DNA from: a virus
IMG/VR virus record: IMGVR_UViG_3300031391_000006
Location: 1 to 38,541 of that record
Direction: 5' to 3' (one strand)
Length of the DNA stretch: 38,541 nt
Positions 30,608-37,357 of the stretch are shown piece by piece. The position numbers were made by a program, and so were the translations under genes. The notes under the pieces are model-generated. The model was not told where the DNA came from. It searched no databases and saw nothing but the letters and a program-made list of their open reading frames with translations. The stretch's first letter is position 1, and each line of letters starts with the position of its first letter.

Positions 30608-30922
30608 ATGGCATTAGAAAAAACACACACTCTCGAAAACGGCGTTGCCGTTAATTACTGGGCGATAAAACAAGCCACCGAGTTTGATTATCACGCGCAA
30701 GTTTGCCGGTTGTGGATTCTGGCGTGGGTTAGTGCGACCGCAAAGAGCAACGGCTCCGGCTACGTGTCACAGGCGACACGCAATTACTATGTAAGCGTTG
30801 AGGACTTTAACACCTACTTTGCAGACTCAGTGCTTCAGGAGTCTGGCAAAAGCCCTGCTTCACAGGCTTACGCTTACATAATCGCAAAAGATCCTTTCTT
30901 TGCGGATGCAACCCTTGTCTAA
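30608..30922 (+). CDS. Small tail-tip associated protein
   Basis: This 104-residue protein begins MALEKTHTLENGVAVNYW. The opening T-L-E-N-G-V-A-V-N-Y-W-A-I resembles a small protein commonly encoded directly after J-like genes, of unknown function. It is the last late gene. Its TAA overlaps the stop of the convergent helicase gene, with no terminator visible between. Confidence 0.65.
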   Translation: MALEKTHTLENGVAVNYWAIKQATEFDYHAQVCRLWILAWVSATAKSNGSGYVSQATRNYYVSVEDFNTYFADSVLQESGKSPASQAYAYIIAKDPFFADATLV

Positions 30923-32382
30923 CGCGCTCGGCTCAGTTCCTGCAAGTTTTTGATCGCAGCGAGGAACCCTTTTTCATTTTTGCCTTTTTCCCGGACCACT
31001 TCAAGTGCCGCGTCATCAAAGGTGCCGGGCACAGTCAGACGGTAAACAAAGGTTTCTTCTGTCTGCCCGGTCCGGGCAAGGCGGGCGTTCCATTGGTTAT
31101 ACAACTCATTTGACCAAGTGGGGGTGAACCAACAAGTGGACCGCCCGCCATGTTGAAGACCGTCAACCCCGTGACCAATGGAAAGTGGGTGTGCAACCAA
31201 GAACTTGATTTTGCCTCCCTGCCAACGCTTCAAGCTTTCATCATTGAACAACTCAGCCCCCGGACAGGCGGCAAGGATGCGGGTTTGTTCATGGGTGAAT
31301 TGGGTTGCCACAAGCAAGGGTTCATCAATGTCCTTTTGCAGTTTAATCAGTGCTTTGATTTTTGCGTCATGGACAACCCCAACCTTTTTATTCTCGTCAT
31401 AAATTGCACCGGACGTTGCTTGAAGAAGCTTTTGAATCAAAGCCCCCTGATTGACTGCAACCACTTCAAGCCCTTGGTCTTCAAGCAGAGTCAAAAACTC
31501 TTTTTCAAGTTCCTTGTAAACCTTCCGCCCGGCGGGGGGCAATTTGATTTCAATGTCTTCCGTGACCGTTGGCGGGATGTCCAACCAATCTTCTGAACGT
31601 AGGGTCAAAGCAATGTCCGCAACCCGTGCTTCAATGAACTTTTCCGCCCCTTTGCGGATGACAAACTTGGGGTATTGGGAATATGCATTGTCCGGTTCAA
31701 AGTAAGCTTTTTGGAAATTGGTAAAAGCGGTCCCCAAGCGGTCCCCATTATCAAGCAACCGGATTTGGGCAAACAAATCCAAGTAAGAGTTGGGGCAGGG
31801 TGTCCCGGTCAACCCCCAATGGCGTTTGAACAAGTGCCGGAAGTCCCGGAAACCGTGAACCCGCTCTTTTACAATGACTTCATTGCCAAGGCGGTTGATT
31901 CGTTTCAGTGGTTCCCCATCTGGTCCTTTTGCCGGGCGGTTGTAACCGTTGACCCGCTTGCTTCCGGGGTTCTTGGCTTTGCTCAATTCATCCCAAGCCA
32001 CAGTGTCAACGGGCATGTCTTCCGGGGTCATCCCCTTGAGTTGGTTTTTGCAGAACTTGGGGAGTGATTCATAATTTAAAGTATAAATGTCCGCTGTGCC
32101 TTCTTCCCAAGCTTTCAACCCTTCTTTGGTCCGTAGGCAAACGACCTTCATATACCGGAAATTAGACCACTTCTCAACCTCATGGGGCCAAGTAAGGGTT
32201 GCCACACGCAAGGGGGCGATGATAAGAAGCCCTTTGCCCTGCCCGTCTTTCAGAAGCCAATCAAACGCGGCAAGGACGGATGCAGACTTGCCAAGACCCA
32301 TCCCGGCAAACAAGGCGGCAACTTCCCGAACCTTCAACCAATCAATGGCAAGGTGTTGGTGTTCCAGTGGGGTGAACTTCAC
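30919..32382 (-). CDS. SNF2-type DEAD-like helicase
   Basis: This 487-residue ATP-dependent translocase starts at a GTG at 32382, overlapping the upstream stop (GTGA). Walker A is G-M-G-L-G-K-S at 27-33. Motif II is W-D-E-L at 130-133. Motif III is L-T-G-T-P at 191-195. Motif VI is Q-W-N-A-R-L-A-R-T-G-Q at 430-440. This set and the VRR-NUC neighbour define a common phage replication/recombination pair. It is the last gene of the right early unit. Confidence 0.92.
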   Translation of the reverse strand: MKFTPLEHQHLAIDWLKVREVAALFAGMGLGKSASVLAAFDWLLKDGQGKGLLIIAPLRVATLTWPHEVEKWSNFRYMKVVCLRTKEGLKAWEEGTADIYTLNYESLPKFCKNQLKGMTPEDMPVDTVAWDELSKAKNPGSKRVNGYNRPAKGPDGEPLKRINRLGNEVIVKERVHGFRDFRHLFKRHWGLTGTPCPNSYLDLFAQIRLLDNGDRLGTAFTNFQKAYFEPDNAYSQYPKFVIRKGAEKFIEARVADIALTLRSEDWLDIPPTVTEDIEIKLPPAGRKVYKELEKEFLTLLEDQGLEVVAVNQGALIQKLLQATSGAIYDENKKVGVVHDAKIKALIKLQKDIDEPLLVATQFTHEQTRILAACPGAELFNDESLKRWQGGKIKFLVAHPLSIGHGVDGLQHGGRSTCWFTPTWSNELYNQWNARLARTGQTEETFVYRLTVPGTFDDAALEVVREKGKNEKGFLAAIKNLQELSRAR

Positions 32383-32555
32383 AGTGTGGATTCAATTTTT
32401 GCAATTTGTTCACGTTGCCCGCGCGTGAGTGCCCGCAAACCCTCAAGGCGGCGGACTTCCCGACGGTCCTTGTTTGTCAAGGTCTTCCAATTCTTGGGGA
32501 TCAGAAGTTTGCGCAAGACGGTTTTCGCTTCGTAAAAGGTAACAAGTTTTTTCAT
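32379..32555 (-). CDS. Small basic protein between nuclease and helicase
   Basis: This 58-residue protein starts at the ATG at 32555 (MKKLVTFYEAKTVLRK), which overlaps the VRR-NUC stop (ATGA). Its own stop overlaps the helicase GTG. It is highly basic and helical, so it may bind DNA or bridge the two enzymes. No family is recognised. Confidence 0.65.
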   Translation of the reverse strand: MKKLVTFYEAKTVLRKLLIPKNWKTLTNKDRREVRRLEGLRALTRGQREQIAKIESTL

Positions 32556-32833
32556 GTGCAATAAATATCAATGTAAGTTTTCGCGTCTTCCAAACTGTCA
32601 GACCAAACAGCGTTGCCGCCATTCTCTTTAATTTTTCTCAAATGCTTTTCCTGCAACCCAGTTGGGGTCTTACCGGGGGCTTTTAGTTCCATGAACAAGA
32701 CCACCCCGTTGGACCCAATGAAGATGCGGTCCGGGACACCTCGGTTGGCAGGGGATGAAAACTTGAAGGATAGGCACCCTTTGCTTTTGGCATATTTGCC
32801 AACCTTGGTTTCAAGCTGTGTTTCAAGCCCCAT
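32552..32833 (-). CDS. VRR-NUC endonuclease
   Basis: This 93-residue minimal VRR-NUC domain begins MGLETQLETKVGKYAK. G-V-P-D-R gives Asp35, M-E-L-K gives Glu49 and Lys51, and Q61 follows, the PD-(D/E)XK-type active site. Standalone domains of this kind cut branched DNA and pair with SNF2 helicases in phages. It overlaps both neighbours by start-stop coupling. Confidence 0.92.
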   Translation of the reverse strand: MGLETQLETKVGKYAKSKGCLSFKFSSPANRGVPDRIFIGSNGVVLFMELKAPGKTPTGLQEKHLRKIKENGGNAVWSDSLEDAKTYIDIYCT

Positions 32834-33108
32834 TAAAACAGGTTCAGTTTTCCGGTGGTTGCCTTGATACCTGCAAAGATTTCTTCCCGTTCTTTCTTTT
32901 GGATGCGGACAATTAGTTTTTCAACAATTGCCCGGCGGGGTGCCTTCTGTTCAAGTTCAAGATACACAAGACGCTTCAAGTCATCTTGTGACAATCCCGC
33001 GTTGTTGATCTTGGTAACAAATTTGTTCCATGACTGAAGGAACCCCGCATTGGATAAGCGGGAACGGTCCTTGTCTGAAAGTTTGGGGGTCTTGGGAAAT
33101 ATCTTCAT
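32833..33108 (-). CDS. Small early protein upstream of VRR-NUC
   Basis: This 91-residue basic protein begins MKIFPKTPKLSDKDRSR. Residues 20-62 (A-G-F-L-Q-S-W-N-K-F, then L-S-Q-D-D-L-K-R-L-V-Y-L-E) look like a helical bundle. A role with the nuclease-helicase pair is likely from context. It is the first gene after the box at 33119-33145, and the TAATG overlap couples it to VRR-NUC. No known function. Confidence 0.6.
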   Translation of the reverse strand: MKIFPKTPKLSDKDRSRLSNAGFLQSWNKFVTKINNAGLSQDDLKRLVYLELEQKAPRRAIVEKLIVRIQKKEREEIFAGIKATTGKLNLF

Positions 33109-33118
33109 GGTTTAAATT

Positions 33119-33145
33119 AAAAACAGTTTTTGTTTAAGTGGTCAA
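33119..33145 (-). promoter_or_regulatory. Early promoter/operator box of the nuclease-helicase unit
   Basis: Minus strand: TTGACC, ACTTAAA, then CAAAAACTGTTTTT. It lies 31 nt upstream of the start at 33108, close to the 29 nt seen in two other copies. It should start the transcript for four coupled genes ending at 30919. Confidence 0.65.
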
Positions 33146-33150
33146 GGGTT

Positions 33151-33345
33151 TTAATAAAGCTCACCAAGGATGTTTTTGAGTCTCAAACTTTGAAGTTCCC
33201 TGACAAGTGGTTTGTTGACTTTTGCAGGGCTCACACAGCAAGCACAGCGGACAAGCCACCCTTTGCCCTTGCGCTCAAAGTGCCCAAAGTTTGGGGGTGT
33301 GAATTTGTGGCACTTGTAGCAATTACCTGCAAATCTATTTCTCAT
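33151..33345 (-). CDS. Cys-rich mini-protein, probable zinc finger
   Basis: This 64-residue protein begins MRNRFAGNCYKCHKFT. C-Y-K-C near 9-12 and C-A-C-C near 34-37 can bind one zinc. The basic, aromatic composition fits a small nucleic-acid-binding protein common in phage replication regions. It starts directly after the polymerase stop (TAA then ATG). Confidence 0.65.
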   Translation of the reverse strand: MRNRFAGNCYKCHKFTPPNFGHFERKGKGWLVRCACCVSPAKVNKPLVRELQSLRLKNILGELY

Positions 33346-35400
33346 TTAATCCTTGTTGTAGAATGGGACAAGTCCCCCTTCAGCTTCAAGGGGCAAACCT
33401 TCAGCCCACTTGGGCAGGTCACAAAGGGCTTCACAAAACCCTTCAATGGTCTGCCCGGCTTCCGGTTCAAACTCGGCAAGGGCTTGGTCATGGACCAGCA
33501 TGAAGATTTTATAACCCAAGCGGTCCGCGTTCAATGCCCCGTGGGTCATCAAATCCCCAGCAACCGCTTGTGTTGCATTTTCCACAAGGGATCCCCCGTA
33601 AGTGCCCATTCTGATTGGTCTTCCGTCTTTCAAGCCAATGAAACTGACTTCATCCGTGGTGTATGTTTCCCCTTTATACTTCTTCACTGTGGGCTTCACT
33701 TGCGGGTGTGGGTAAACAAGATTGTGCCCGCTTGGCAGTTGCATCACAAGGGCAGGGAAGCCCGGCTTGTGGGTCATGGCAAACTTCACCTTGGGGTTAG
33801 CTTGAATTACCTTGCCGGGGTTGGCAATGGCTTCCTTTGCCGCTTCATTGAACGCCCGCCACATGGCAACCACCTTGAAATTCACTTTGCGATAAATCTT
33901 GATTGTGTCTTTGCACAGCTCCGGGGACAGGTCCCGCCCGTAACCAAGGCATGTTTGGCGGAACTTGTCATCACCCCCTTGGAATCCGCAAAGCAAAACC
34001 GCTTGTTTGCCAACGAAGCGTTGGCCCTTGGTGATGTCTTCAACAGGGGCCCCAAAAATCTTGGAAGCCATTGCAATGTAAACATCTTTCTTTTGTCTAA
34101 ACAAATCAAGTCCATCTTCCTGCCCGGCAAGCCAAAGCACAATGCGGGCTTCAATCCCGGAATAATCCGCGTCAAGGAACTGTCCGGGTTCTTCATCATT
34201 GTGTTTGTGCAAATCAATGTGAAAACTTGTTTTGGGTTCTATGAAATGCCGGATGCAGGACGCGATTGCTTCAAGTGGGGATTCATAAATCAATTCAAGG
34301 CTTTCAACATCCATGTTGCCGGACTTCAAGACCCGGTAAAGGTGTTCTGTGTTGGCAATGGTGGGGCGGCGGAAGTTTTGCGGTTGAATGATTCTGCCCG
34401 CCCAACGGTGGGTTCTTTCCGCCCCGGACCACATCAAAGACCCCCGGACACGATCATCTTCCGGGCAAGCAGCACCAAGCATGGTTGGAATCTTCTTCAA
34501 CGCGGCGAACCCAGACAACCGTTTCAATTTCAGTGCTTGAAAAGCTTCCGGGGTCATCCCGTATGCTTCAGCCCCGTCTTCAATGATTTGGTCAACAGTT
34601 GCCGCTTGAAGGTTCTTGCCGGGGAACCCGCGTTCCTGCATCCATTCTAAGACCTTGCCCCGCTGTGTGGGGTTCAGTCCGGTCATTGCGCGGAAATCTT
34701 CAGTGTTCTTGGTGTCATATTCATTGACCAACTTTTCAGCGGTTTCCAAGGCTTCAACGTTCACCGGGACACCCCGGCGATTCATCCTAAGATCGAATTG
34801 AAATGATTCTAGGATCTCACCTTGCAGTTCAAATGCTTTCAGCTTTTCGTGAATTTGCATTTCAACCAAGACATCCTGTTTGCAGTATTGCCCAAATTCA
34901 TGGAACTGCTCAGGTTCATCTTTGGGCAAGATGCGTTCCTTGGGTTGCTTCTTGGTGGGCTTCTGTGGCTCAGAAAACAACTTGATAAGGGCTTTGCCCT
35001 GGTTGTCCTTCTGTGCATCCAAGTTCAAGAATTTTGCCGCTCCTTCCAAGCTTGAAGGGATTGCCGCCCGCCTTGCCATTGCAGCAGTGCAACGCCATTG
35101 GTGAAGCTTAGGGCATGGCAGGTTGAAAGTCTTCTCAAACAGATACTGGCAGATTGCAGCTTCAAATTGCGCGTTATGCGCGTAAATGACCGCTTCAGGG
35201 TCTTCACACATTTCTTTTAACAAAGCGAGTGCACCGGGCTTGTCTGGTTGTCCAGTGACAGACCACAGCGAGGGGGCTCCCCCGTGCTTGGCAACAGCAC
35301 ACAAAAGGATTTCCGTGCTTGGGTCCGCTGCATATCGGTAAGCCCCAAAAGCTTTCAGGTTTGTGGCGGAATATGTTTCAAAGTCTAAATGGTAGATCAT
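33346..35400 (-). CDS. polA: Family A DNA polymerase with 3'-5' exonuclease
   Basis: The start at 35400 (MIYHLDFETYSATNLK) gives 684 residues; an upstream in-frame start would overlap the clamp gene. The DEDD exonuclease has L-D-F-E-T (D6, E8), a H-N-A-Q-F-E segment near 76 and Y-C-K-Q-D near 176. The polymerase domain has motif A D-A-D-Y-S-G-I-E-A-R (catalytic Asp near 412), motif B R-F-V-G-K near 461-465 and motif C V-H-D-Q-A-L with Asp638. Motif C has Gln where the classic H-D-E has Glu, a point to check. It lies beside the clamp-like gene. Confidence 0.93.
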   Translation of the reverse strand: MIYHLDFETYSATNLKAFGAYRYAADPSTEILLCAVAKHGGAPSLWSVTGQPDKPGALALLKEMCEDPEAVIYAHNAQFEAAICQYLFEKTFNLPCPKLHQWRCTAAMARRAAIPSSLEGAAKFLNLDAQKDNQGKALIKLFSEPQKPTKKQPKERILPKDEPEQFHEFGQYCKQDVLVEMQIHEKLKAFELQGEILESFQFDLRMNRRGVPVNVEALETAEKLVNEYDTKNTEDFRAMTGLNPTQRGKVLEWMQERGFPGKNLQAATVDQIIEDGAEAYGMTPEAFQALKLKRLSGFAALKKIPTMLGAACPEDDRVRGSLMWSGAERTHRWAGRIIQPQNFRRPTIANTEHLYRVLKSGNMDVESLELIYESPLEAIASCIRHFIEPKTSFHIDLHKHNDEEPGQFLDADYSGIEARIVLWLAGQEDGLDLFRQKKDVYIAMASKIFGAPVEDITKGQRFVGKQAVLLCGFQGGDDKFRQTCLGYGRDLSPELCKDTIKIYRKVNFKVVAMWRAFNEAAKEAIANPGKVIQANPKVKFAMTHKPGFPALVMQLPSGHNLVYPHPQVKPTVKKYKGETYTTDEVSFIGLKDGRPIRMGTYGGSLVENATQAVAGDLMTHGALNADRLGYKIFMLVHDQALAEFEPEAGQTIEGFCEALCDLPKWAEGLPLEAEGGLVPFYNKD

Positions 35401-35405
35401 AAATT

Positions 35406-35987
35406 TTAGTCTAAAAATTTGAAATTGCGGTTTACTAAAGTTCTTAAAGGCATGATGACTGCTTGTTTGTCCACTTCTGGAAAAAGGCAAACAGGATTCT
35501 TGCCTGTGTCATCTTCCCAAGTGCATGTTGCCCCTTTCAAATGCATTGATTTTCTTTGGACTGTGCCATACCCTAAAGCTTCCGCAACATGGCCAAAATC
35601 CAAAGGTGTCACTGTTTCAAGTAGCACAACCCCACAACACGACTGGTTTTTGATACCCATTGAGCCACCTATTAAGGCTTTGTGGTTATGGTCTTTAGGA
35701 ACCACAGCTTTCCAATCAGGGAAACTAGAATCTTCAGAGATATTTTCAAGGACCACAAGCTTTGCTGATTTTGAAAGCACTTTGTAAACGCCGGGTGTTA
35801 ATTCAGCGGGCAAAGCTTCAGGCTTCCACTTGTGGAGTCTTTCCCCATCTGTGGCAACTATTTCACCAGATTCATCAACACAAATATGGTGTATTGCAGG
35901 TCTTGTTGCATCCGTGCTAAGTGCCTTTATTACCCAAAGCCATGATTTGATCTGTTCAGGTGAATTGATGGTTATTGTTTTTGTCAT
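35406..35987 (-). CDS. Miniature beta-clamp-like processivity factor
   Basis: The start at the ATG at 35987 (MTKTITINSPEQIKSW) gives 193 residues, about half of a bacterial clamp. Three DnaN landmarks occur in the correct order: V-A-T-D-G-E-R-L-H near 44-52, F-P-D-W-K-A-V-V-P near 89-97 and a terminal V-I-M-P-L-R near 178-183. This suggests a compressed clamp that could act as dimer or trimer for the adjacent polymerase. Divergence is high, so a non-clamp role remains possible. It ends 5 nt before the polymerase start. Confidence 0.6.
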   Translation of the reverse strand: MTKTITINSPEQIKSWLWVIKALSTDATRPAIHHICVDESGEIVATDGERLHKWKPEALPAELTPGVYKVLSKSAKLVVLENISEDSSFPDWKAVVPKDHNHKALIGGSMGIKNQSCCGVVLLETVTPLDFGHVAEALGYGTVQRKSMHLKGATCTWEDDTGKNPVCLFPEVDKQAVIMPLRTLVNRNFKFLD

Positions 35988-35995
35988 TCCTAAAA

Positions 35996-36022
35996 GAAAA
36001 ACGTTTTTCATTTAACCGTCAA
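35996..36022 (-). promoter_or_regulatory. Early promoter/operator box of the clamp-polymerase unit
   Basis: Minus strand: TTGACG, GTTAAAT, then the perfect palindrome GAAAAACGTTTTTC. TTGACG to the clamp start codon is 29 nt, identical to the box at 13234-13260. The palindrome ends 8 nt before the ATG in both, so it would sit in the leader or at the transcription start. Confidence 0.7.
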
Positions 36023-36025
36023 CCT

Positions 36026-36589
36026 CTAAAATGGGTTTTCTTCAAATTCCTTTTCTTCTTGTTCAATCAATGCCCGGACTTGCTGCAAGGTAATGTTTGC
36101 GGGGGTCAAGTAAGCTTTCCAATTGTCAGACTTGGCAATCTTGGCAAGTGCGCGGGCGATAGGTTCAGCGGGGTTTGTCATGTTTTCAAGTTTCTGTGAA
36201 CAGTTGTCAATCCAAGTCAAAGCCCGGATGTTGTCAGCTTGGTAAGGTTTGGAAGAATCAATCCGGTCAATTGTCAGGTCTTCAAATTCCCTGCCCTTCT
36301 TGGTCAAGTACCCGGTCCGGTCACAGAATGCTTTGAATTCGTCTAAGGTTAAATTAAAAGTGACCTTCCGTTTCCGGGCGCTATCTTTGATGTTACTGTA
36401 TGTGTATTTCAAGGGGTGTTTCATGCGGGTTTTGCGCTTGGCGCAAGTGTGGCAATCCTTGTGACTGTCACTTCTTGCAGGACGGGCACAACCCCAATGA
36501 CTACAGACCCCCGCCCGGATATTAGAAAGCCGGGTCTTCTCACTCACTACTTTTGACAAGTATTTGTGCGGAAAACCCGGCTTGTTCAT
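36026..36589 (-). CDS. HNH-like endonuclease with zinc-binding N-terminus
   Basis: This 187-residue protein begins MNKPGFPHKYLSKVVS. Cys residues at 29, 34, 46 and 49 form a probable zinc site. The region 60-132 (Y-S-N-I-K-D-S-A-R-K-R-K, then L-T-I-D-R-I-D near 104-110 and D-N-I-R-A-L-T-W-I-D-N-C near 118-129) matches a phage HNH-like fold in which D-R-I-D replaces the classic H-H. The C-terminal 50 residues are helical. It may nick DNA in recombination or be a homing-type element. It lies between the DUF2815 gene and the clamp-like gene. Confidence 0.7.
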   Translation of the reverse strand: MNKPGFPHKYLSKVVSEKTRLSNIRAGVCSHWGCARPARSDSHKDCHTCAKRKTRMKHPLKYTYSNIKDSARKRKVTFNLTLDEFKAFCDRTGYLTKKGREFEDLTIDRIDSSKPYQADNIRALTWIDNCSQKLENMTNPAEPIARALAKIAKSDNWKAYLTPANITLQQVRALIEQEEKEFEENPF

Positions 36590-36610
36590 ATCAACAGAAT
36601 TTGGGGATGA

Positions 36611-37216
36611 TTACATCAAGTCTTCACCTGAGTTTTCATCTTCACCCAAGTCTTCAAGTTCCGTTGCCGCGTCAAGTTCGCTTTCACCAAAGGCTTCACC
36701 CTTGGCAAAGAACTGGACAATTTGAAGTCCAGCGGTGGCACCCTTGCCCCCTTGGTTCTTGGTTGCATCAAAGGCATATACGTCAATGACAGCATAAACG
36801 AAATCACCATCTTTTATTTTGTTGTCAATGGCATTGATGGTGACTTTGGGGTTGCGGTCAACCACTTGCGGTTGGCGGTCTTGTTGTGACGAAGCGGCAA
36901 TGTATGTCACCCCTTCACCGTAACCGTCATATGGTTCATCTGTGCTTACATCAATCACGTCTGCCCCATCACGGACAACCCAATTGATACTTTTGCTGGG
37001 AACCTTCCCAAACTTCTCTTTCGTCACAGCATCACAAGCGGTTTTTAATGCCGCTTCAATCTTGGCAACACCCTTGGTGACTTTCCCATCAATCTTGATG
37101 GAACTGTCATCTGAAAGGATGAAGTTTGCCTTGAATTTTGGTGCCCCACTGCCATTTGCTTTGGGTGCAAACAGTTGTGAAAAGGACAGGCGGGCATTCA
37201 TAATTGTAACTTTCAT
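36611..37216 (-). CDS. DUF2815 single-stranded DNA-binding protein
   Basis: This 201-residue protein begins MKVTIMNARLSFSQLFAPK. The opening N-A-R-L-S-F and the long beta-barrel core with G-D-F-V-Y-A-V-I-D-V-Y-A-F are typical of DUF2815, a gp2.5-like SSB. The acidic tail (E-L-E-D-L-G-E-D-E-N) suits partner binding. All Glu codons in the last 25 residues are GAA. It pairs with the upstream DUF2800 nuclease, a well-known neighbour. Confidence 0.88.
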   Translation of the reverse strand: MKVTIMNARLSFSQLFAPKANGSGAPKFKANFILSDDSSIKIDGKVTKGVAKIEAALKTACDAVTKEKFGKVPSKSINWVVRDGADVIDVSTDEPYDGYGEGVTYIAASSQQDRQPQVVDRNPKVTINAIDNKIKDGDFVYAVIDVYAFDATKNQGGKGATAGLQIVQFFAKGEAFGESELDAATELEDLGEDENSGEDLM

Positions 37217-37246
37217 ATTTTGTATTTTTGGTTTTTTGGTTTTTCG

Positions 37247-37345
37247 GGTCCTAAGAATAAGGACCTTGGAAATTGGTGGGGGTTGGTGTGGTTTAGGGAT
37301 TCAAACCCTTGATTTAAAAGATGCGCTTCACCTTCACCAACCCCC
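37247..37345. other. Hairpin-rich intergenic element between the DUF2800 and DUF2815 genes
   Basis: An 11-bp perfect inverted repeat GGGGGTTGGTG/CACCAACCCCC (37278-37288, 37335-37345) surrounds a 46-nt loop. Beside it is a 6-bp stem GGTCCT/AGGACC (about 37248-37266). On the minus strand the loop reads GGTTTGAATCC and CTTTTAA, which resemble tRNA T-arm and anticodon-loop sequences. The 64-nt fold lacks a normal D-arm and has extra bases before the acceptor. It may be a processing signal or an attenuator between the two recombination genes, and it follows the DUF2800 stop closely. Confidence 0.65.
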
Positions 37346-37357
37346 CAAATTCTGCTT

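Noticed and set aside
33130-34650. Long plus-strand frame (506 codons) opposite the DNA polymerase
   Set aside because: The opposite strand carries all family A polymerase motifs. The long antisense frame follows from biased codon use, and no domain is recognisable.
37278-37345. A minus-strand tRNA-Lys gene
   Set aside because: T-arm-like and anticodon-loop-like strings are present, but the spacing between anticodon loop, T-arm and acceptor is wrong, the D-arm is missing and the length is 64 nt. It was kept only as a structured element.
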